Origin: Branchinecta lynchi
Taxonomy: Eukaryota > Arthropoda > Branchiopoda > Anostraca > Branchinectidae
Direction of reading: 5' to 3'
Length of the DNA stretch: 64,000 nucleotides
Assembly: GCA_023053575.1 (NCBI GenBank)
Contig: JAKZAP010000013.1
Coordinates: 816,001 to 880,000 of the forward strand
Position numbers and translations under genes: made by a program. The notes beneath the pieces are model-generated. The model was not told the origin of the DNA and searched no databases. It saw only the letters and a list, made by a program, of their open reading frames with translations. Below, in pieces: positions 57,690-64,000 of the stretch (its first letter is position 1; each line of letters opens with the position of its first letter).

Positions 57690-58860
57690 GTTAATAACCT
57701 GGGGTAAGGGGTAGCCAAAGTGATTACGGGTTCTTGAATTCTCGCTGTTGCTTACTCTGTCTTTCACATTACCTCTTATCGTCCCATTGCCGTTTCATGC
57801 ACGATTAGCAAAGTCTTCCAGTATGTGTTACTCCCCTCGTTTACTAACAACGTGAACTTCAGAGAAAACCAGTTGGGTTTCCAAAAAGGTATCGGTTGTC
57901 AGAATGCCCACCGATTTTTCTCGTCTCTTCTGGTCGATGCGACCAAAAAGGGCTTGGAACTGCATAGTTGCGCCTTGGCCCAAAAGCTTTTGATAGCATT
58001 GTACATACCCGAGCCTTTTTCTCGTTTTTTTGCACATGGTATAAATATCGATAGTATTTTTTACTACGTTATTGTTATACAAATTCGTTTCTGCGCACTA
58101 AAGTGGGTGGAAAGATTTCCGATTGTATAATCGCGATAAAACGTGGCGTTCGACAAGGCGTGGTTCTCTCATCATCAATTTTTAAAATGTGCACCTTTAA
58201 CATCCTTTCTTCTGTACCCACTACTTGTATTACTAATTCCGTTAATATATCTTACACTGCTTATGCCGATGATATTCTGCCGATAAGTCGAAGCAAGACC
58301 GGATTAATGAAGTCAATTTCTTTTGTTTTAGCTGCTTTCCACCGGATCGGTCTGGCTCGGAACATTAACAGATGTGAATATATATCTTTCAATTCATCTA
58401 ACCAAGAACCGCTTCTTCTTCCAACTAAGTCTATCCCCCCCGTCAAGCCCGTATCCAGGGGGGGGGGGGTAGGGGGTTGAAACCCCACAAAACATACAAA
58501 AATAATCATTTTTATAGGCTTTTCCCTCTAATCTATATCTTGTTTGTACTTTTTCGTCCAACCCGCAGGCACCCCCCCCCCCCCCGAAATAAATTCCTGG
58601 ATACGAGCCTGCCCCTCGTCACATCTCTTAGGTGGTTGGGCATCCATATTACCAACAATCTCAAATCGTTCCGGTATCAAACAGTTAATGACGCAAAAAG
58701 AAAGATTCAGGCATTATATCGTACTCGCAGATCGTTACTAATCGCGGAAAATACAAACAAAAAGACCTTGGTAAACTTTACAGTGGCTTTACTAATCATT
58801 CTATTTTGTTTCTTTCTGGTCTCTCCTCAGCTTTAAAGTTTAACCGAAAAGGGCTTGGAT
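57690..58860 (+). pseudogene. LINE reverse transcriptase pseudogene split by a hAT MITE
   Basis: RT blocks in order, with several frame changes: SYRPIAVSCTISKVF near 57774, FRENQLGFQKGIGCQNAH near 57860, KRGVRQGVVLSSSIF near 58138, SYTAYADDILPISRS (catalytic box) near 58250, then after the MITE at 58444-58611 LRWLGIHITNNLKSF and a degenerate C-terminal part. The Asp of motif A is not recognisable (CALAQK where an ALD-like motif is expected), consistent with decay. Different in sequence from the RT at 3549-4000. Confidence 0.9.
58444..58611 (+). mobile_element. hAT MITE (168 bp) inside a LINE reverse transcriptase
   Basis: Same family as 21288-21453. Ends CAAGCCCGTATCCAGG and CCTGGATACGAGCCTG. 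The flanks CCCCCCGT and CCCCTCGT are an 8-bp duplication with one mismatch. The LINE RT frame is recognisable on both sides of the MITE. Confidence 0.94.
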
Positions 58861-59379
58861 AGGACAATCTGTTACCATCACTTATTGGCTTACATTGGCT
58901 TGAAGACCCGCTGAAAATGCGTTACTTCGTTGTTCCGCTATTGAAGAATAATCGATTTTCAAATAGTGGAATTTCCATGTGATTTGATTGTTGAATGCCT
59001 TACGAGAAATATTTATGATTTTGTGTTTGTTTGTTCAGGTACTAAGCAATCTTCACCAATCTCTTCACTACCCACTGAAAAGCAGCGCTTGTGTTGAGAT
59101 TAAAATTTCCAGCGTCATAGTAGAATTTACTGCAATAGTGGAAACAAAAAAAAACCGCTTTGCAGAATCCAAATAATTCAATGTATTCAAATAAATGACA
59201 CAAAAATAAGTTGGCTTTTCAGTTAAACTCTAAAGGAACAAAAAAAATCATTCCCTCCATTCTTGTTATTACCGATATGCAAAATTCCTCCTGTTCTTAC
59301 CCCCTTGGTACAAAAACAGACATCTGATTTCGCGCCTCAAGCTTCTGGATATATCTCTGAAACTTTCGGCACTAAGTAA

Positions 59380-60715
59380 AACAAGAGCTGCAAGCTCATA
59401 TGGCACTTGCAAGGCTGGGTGAGAGGATGAAAGTAGGAATTCTTCAGTTCGTGGGTTTGTTGTGATTATTTGTAAGTAAGACCCTTGAGATAATGGGTCC
59501 TTGGAAATCACGAGAACGTATCGTTTGGTAATACATTTGGCTGTGACGATGCGCACTTTAGGGGCGCTAGAGATTCATCTGTAATCAAAACTCTTGAAGC
59601 AAAATGATGATGAGCTCATCGGGAGAATGAAATGTATATTTTAATCAAAAGTATCATTTGTACTTTAAGAAATTCAGTTGTAAGCAAAACCCATGAGGCA
59701 AAAATATTATAATCATGTCAAGTCTCTAATGTTCAAGTTTCATGGTCCTAGCACATCTGGAAGTACTTTAACTGGTGATCACCGGAATTCCGGACCCCCC
59801 TTCCTCCCCCCACAGTGCTCGAACCCGATCCAGTTCTGTCACCGATGAATCTAGGGCTTGTGCTTGTTCTTCCCACCAAGTTTCATCCCAATCGCTCCAC
59901 TCTTAGCGTGTCACAAGATTTACGCCCCCCCCCCCCTGACTCCCCCCACAATAATCGGATCCGGTTCGGACTTCACACGGGACATCCGAGACACGAGGTC
60001 TTTCCAAATATCAAGTTTCATTAAGATCTGATCACCCGTTCCAAAGTTATACTTACCTCTAGATTCCGGATTCCCCTTCCCTCCACTCCCCCCACGGTGG
60101 TCGGATCGGGGAAGTGACTATTTCCAAGTTAGTTTGGTCGGGTCCCTGGTACGCTTGCCAAGTTTCACTGTCCCAGACCACCTAAAAGTAACTTAACTCC
60201 GTATCATCGGAATTCTACCCCCCCCCCCCCTTCCAACTCCCACCACAGTGCACGAATCCCGTCCGCGTCTGCCAATGATGTACCTAGGGCTTGTGCTTGT
60301 TCCACTCACCAAGTTTCATCCCGATCCCTCCACTTTAAGCTTGTCATATGATTTCAGTTCCCCCCTGCGCTCCCCCCCCCCCCCACATTCATCGGATTCG
60401 GTCCGGACTTGAAACGGAACATCTGAGACATGACGTCTCTCCAAATATCAACTTTCATTAAGATCTGATAACCCGTTCGAAAGTTATGCATGCCACTAAA
60501 TTCCGAATTCCAGCTCCCCTCCCTCCCCCCACGATGGTCGGATCGAGCAAGTGACTATATTCAACTTAGTTTGGTCTGGTCCCTAATATGCCTGCCAAGT
60601 TTCATCGTCCTAGCATATCTGGAAGTACCCTAACTCGCAAACACCGGACTAACCGACCGACAGACCGACAGAAAAGTGATCGGTATATGGCACTTGGCCG
60701 GAAGGCAAGTGCCAT
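59380..60715 (+). mobile_element. R2 repeat (variant 5' part)
   Basis: Starts acaagagctgcaagctcata, ends with the hairpin tggcacttggccggaaggc followed by aagtgccat. Its first 330 bp (gtaggaattc…ttgagataatgg) differ from the reference R2 but match 4155-4735, defining a subfamily. Confidence 0.85.
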
Positions 60716-60719
60716 AAAA

Positions 60720-62260
60720 AAAAGGCTCCACAAAGTCCCATCTCAGCTTCCCCGCACATCACGGCCTGGCTTCCCGCACACCATGGCCTGTCCCTTCTTC
60801 TCTAGTGAATTTTAGTATTTTTTTAATGTTTTGTTCAGTTTTTTATTCTTTTTAGTGTTTGTACTCGGCTATTTTGTCTTTTCAACGGGTTATAAAAAAA
60901 AAAAAAAAAAAAAAAAAAATGTACCTAGCTCCGTTCTGGAATTATACGCTTTTGAAATCCCCGCCTTCTTCGATCGTTTCGTTTTTTACCTACGGCCTTT
61001 GAGCACTTTTTATGCCGAGCCGAGTTTTGTCAGTCCATCAGTTCTAATTTCGAACTTCTTTTGTTTTGCTTGGTTTCCCATTTTCTAACGACTGCGTTTT
61101 CAAATATTTTGCGTCCAGCCGCCGCGTCCAAGAGCGGGAAGACTTGGTACAGTCGACAAGCTTTAATAAGAAAATCGCTTAACTCATGTGGAAATTAATA
61201 GTATTATCGAAAACGGCATTTCTATGTATTGGTCGTGAAAAGACCAGTCCCACTAAGAGTCGTGTTTTGGCAATACAATCATCCTAGCTGGACTAAGAAA
61301 TTCATAAATTGTGCCGCAAAACAGCCCAGTGCCATGAGAGCTGAAATAAAATTAATTGACTGATTGGTTAACCGCTCAATCCTCAAAATATCTGGAGATG
61401 GAAAAGGGAGTCGTGCCAATATCTTCTCTACTGCCACTGAGTGAATTGCTGTTTACAATGCTAAGAGACAAAATAAATCGTTGGCTGGTTTAAACAAACT
61501 ATCGTATCACGACCGTCACTCCGTTTGGCTTCTCTTCAGTAGGCTACGCGACAGGACAAATCAGTTTTTGGGCGGCTGCTGGCCGTACCAGTTCGGTACG
61601 CCCACTATAAGCAAAAACAAATAATCTGATAGAACCTCCGTCTCCCTATCTGTGTAAGACGACCATTCGGAGTCGGATGTATTCTGATACCCTACCCGAT
61701 GCAAACGAGCGGAACAGTAGCTACGCAGAACATCATAATTTTTTACAACTCCGCAGAAGAATCCGAACGCCGTCTGAGTCGTCCTTTATAGGTGTCTGGT
61801 TGTCTATTTTATATTTCTTTTGTATTTTATATTTCTGTGTCCTTTTGTACTGCACTTACGCCCTTGGGAGTGCGTCATAAATCCTTCATTCATTCATTCA
61901 TTCTACCATTTTGACGACAGGTCTAGCAATCTGCAGACCTGGTTCTCCACCCCTGCAGGCATGCTACGTTCTTCTTTTTTTTTCGTCTGGCATGTGCAGC
62001 GACGAAGGGGGAAGTAGAAAGGTATCAATTCAAACCACACTGCAAGTACCTCTTAGCTCCGCTCAGTATTATCGGACCTTTGGTCCTGCCCAGGTCCAAA
62101 AATTCTGAATTTCAGGATAAACCCTGGAAAGTGGAAGCACTGACAAGTGACAACATACTTCCATGATTGTAAACCCAAGAATACGTAAAAGAAACGTAAC
62201 TCCCTCCGGCGCCCATAGATTAAACAAAGCGTACCGTCCGACGCGCAGAGCTTTCGCCTG
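60720..62260. other. mixed unassigned sequence
   Basis: Contains the A run at 60894, an ataaaattaattgactgatt LINE-like tail near 61345 and a cattcattcattc run at 61883-61901. No gene recognised. Confidence 0.5.
60894..60919 (+). repeat. A homopolymer (26 bp)
   Basis: A 26-base A run after caacgggttat, possibly a retroposon tail. A shorter A run (17) is at 21784-21800. Confidence 0.9.
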
Positions 62261-62499
62261 TATGGATAAAGGGGTAGGGTAGGGATGGGTATAGACATCT
62301 GTTTTTTCAACAATTTGTCGACATATTTTATCAAATTTTTCACCAAACAGTTTATGCATTCTGCCTTTTTACCCAGTAAAAGCCGGTTGAAACTTAAAAA
62401 TAACTAAACTGGTCGCATACAGAATTTGCTTATCTTTAGTATGTTTAAAAGTGGCAACAGCATGTTTCCTCACCCTATATCGACTATATCATTGAGTTT

Positions 62500-63016
62500 T
62501 AAAATTGCATGCTAGCTTCTGGAAGCCGGGCGAACTATCTGTCCGGCGGTGTTTCATTTTTTATGCGGATTCGGCATGTCTCCTTACCTCGTCACAAAAA
62601 AACAACAAAGAAACCAACGAAAATGGGTTTTTTACAGGCAACGAATATACTGAAGTAAAAGGCGAATATTTAAAACCCCATTTTCGTTGGTTTCTTCGTT
62701 GATTTTTTGTGATATGTCAGGCCAATGTGGTTTACGAAATTATCTTCGTCTCCTTACCTCTATATAGACTATCTTGTTGGCTTTTAAAAATATTTATTTT
62801 TCCCTCCTAGTTTAAAACCCTTCCCTCAACCCTAAAAATATAGCTTTGGGGCCCATGTAGACTTGACCCGTCCCTTGACCCAAAGAATCCTCACAAAAAG
62901 TTTCATCAAAATATTTCATTCCCTTCGAGAGTTGCCGTGCTCACAGACGGACGGACAGACGGGCAACTCTTACGAAGTCATAGGTATCCCTCCACTTACG
63001 TTTTGGGATCCCAAAA
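62500..63016 (+). repeat. R1 3' half
   Basis: Contains gccgggcgaactatctgtcc, the AAGTTTCATCAAAATAT block, gacggacggacag, and ends ttttgggatcccaaaa. Upstream 62260-62500 resembles 37010-37200 (cagtaaa…gccggttg), a variant leader shared by these two copies. Confidence 0.8.
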
Positions 63017-63305
63017 AGGAGAACTGGCCAAAATTCATCCTATGGCCGAGTTTGAAAGCAATGGAACGATCTCACTTACAAATAAGAAACACAAATAACG
63101 TTAAGATAGCACTCCGCGTACAGAATTTCACACTCAGCCGTTTGTGTATCCGTTTAAGTGTCATTTACTTTTTCTAAATATAAGAGATTTATGTAATAAT
63201 GTAGCCGTCTTTCATTCAGAATCATTTATCTTGCCGACATGGTGTTTTGTGATGTTTTATAGCGTAAGGTAAGCTTCTAGCTTACCTTTTATTAAACCAA
63301 TGGCT

Positions 63306-63580
63306 AACAAGACAAAATGTATGGATGGGATCCCAAAAATGTAATATTTGATCCAACAATTGGGTCTTGTAGACATTTGGTGATCGACAGACTTCTTAAA
63401 CTTTTTTACTATTACAAAATTTACAAACAGACTAAGGCCAATGGTAATCATCTGAGAAGACCAACTTCAGATATGGATTCAGTATGTGTTTTTGCCTTAT
63501 AGCCTACGTCGTATCCACATTGGCCGAGTTGACCAAAACTTCCTTCGTTACTTCTGCCAAATTTAGCCTTAGTTGACTTT
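63306..63580 (+). repeat. R1 5' fragment
   Basis: Starts acaagacaaaatgtatgg at gggatcccaaaa and runs to the first internal unit (acttctgccaaattt). Confidence 0.75.
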
Positions 63581-63704
63581 CAACTAATAGGCCGCTATGA
63601 ATCTTTAGGCGTAGTGACGGATTATGCAGGCGAAGTGACGTTTGTGTCAACTGACGGTAGATAAACTGACGTGTTGACGAACTGACAGATTTCTAAAACA
63701 GGCA

Positions 63705-63848
63705 AACTGAAGTGTTGGTCTACTGACGTGTTGGTCAACTGACGTATTGGTCAACTGACGTGTTGGTCAACTGACGTCTTGGTCAACTGACGTGTTGGTC
63801 AACTGACGTGTTGGTCAACTGACGTATAGATGAACTGACGTGTGTAGG
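63705..63848 (+). repeat. 16-bp minisatellite
   Basis: About nine copies of CTGACGTGTTGGTCAA, some with one or two changes (tattgg, tcttgg, tatagatg). Looser copies occur upstream from 63612. Not a CRISPR: there are no unique spacers. Confidence 0.93.
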
Positions 63849-63930
63849 GGCTGTCTTATTTTTTATTTCGGCGAACTGACGTGTTGCGTAATGACAGCGA
63901 CCCCTAAATTTTTCGGTGCAAAACAGACAA

Positions 63931-64000
63931 GTTAGCTACGTTTTAAAAGAGCTATATTTCGGACCTTCTTGGCAAGGGTCCTCTTCAGGCTCAAGCCGCT
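63931..64000 (-). repeat. R3 repeat, cut by the window edge
   Basis: Reverse copy: tatatttcggaccttcttgg, then caagggtcctcttcaggctc. Confidence 0.82.

Noticed and set aside
63705..63848. CRISPR-like or telomere-like array
   Set aside because: Contiguous 16-bp units with no spacers and no G-rich telomere motif; an ordinary minisatellite.
37874..64000. Upstream KCNQ exons (N-terminus, S1, S2)
   Set aside because: Candidate donors ending in an Arg codon split were inspected and none encoded a matching peptide.

Overview
The window is gene-poor, repeat-saturated nuclear DNA of an animal, almost certainly an invertebrate. Evidence: three GT-AG-bounded exons of a KCNQ (Kv7) potassium channel on the minus strand, lying in multi-kilobase introns; eukaryotic transposons recognised by termini plus target-site duplications (TSDs); decayed non-LTR (LINE) reverse transcriptase fragments; one short Ty3/gypsy-like LTR retrotransposon. 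I found no rRNA, tRNA, operon or prokaryotic feature. The phylum cannot be fixed from the sequence alone.

Host gene. The minus strand carries, in transcript order, the S2-S3 linker exon (37873-37791), an S3-S4 exon (35998-35826) and the S5/outer-pore exon (28952-28827). Splice phases agree across both introns. The preceding exons (N-terminus, S1, S2) and the following ones (pore loop, S6, calmodulin-binding tail) were not found and probably lie outside. The introns hold the 27.5-37.8 kb repeats.

Mobile DNA layout. 0-8 kb: fragments of two large non-coding families that I call R1 (about 1.2 kb, GGGATCCC-ended, 124-137 bp internal repeats) and R2 (about 2-2.4 kb, palindromic ends, C-tracts), plus a CR1-like LINE RT fragment. 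8.8-9.4 kb: TA-flanked MITE. 12.7-17.0 kb: R1 copies in alternating orientation, one split by a truncated LINE. 17.4-19.1 kb: a TTA-flanked MITE and a 1.4 kb hAT element. 21.3-25.4 kb: three hAT elements, one holding a nested structured repeat (R3) and one inside an R2 copy. 27-32.8 kb: R1 and R2 around the KCNQ exon. 33.2-38.5 kb: MITEs, a LINE 3' end, R1. 38.7-44.1 kb: hAT copies, a 170-bp-armed inverted repeat and a 3.3 kb LTR element that keeps gag and a protease-like region but has no RT, RNase H or integrase. 46.5-54.2 kb: two full-length R2 and one R1. 54.6-60.7 kb: LINE remnants, one with a hAT MITE inside its RT, and another R2. 62.5-64.0 kb: R1 pieces, a 16-bp minisatellite and a truncated R3.

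Nested order can be read from TSDs: LTR element into hAT; R3 dimer into hAT; hAT into R2; hAT into LINE RT; LINE into R1. The best candidates for something undescribed are R1 and R2 (non-coding, no recognised superfamily), the R3 RNA-like fold with a hammerhead-like core, and the gag-only LTR element with a leader array of about 17 near-palindromic motifs.
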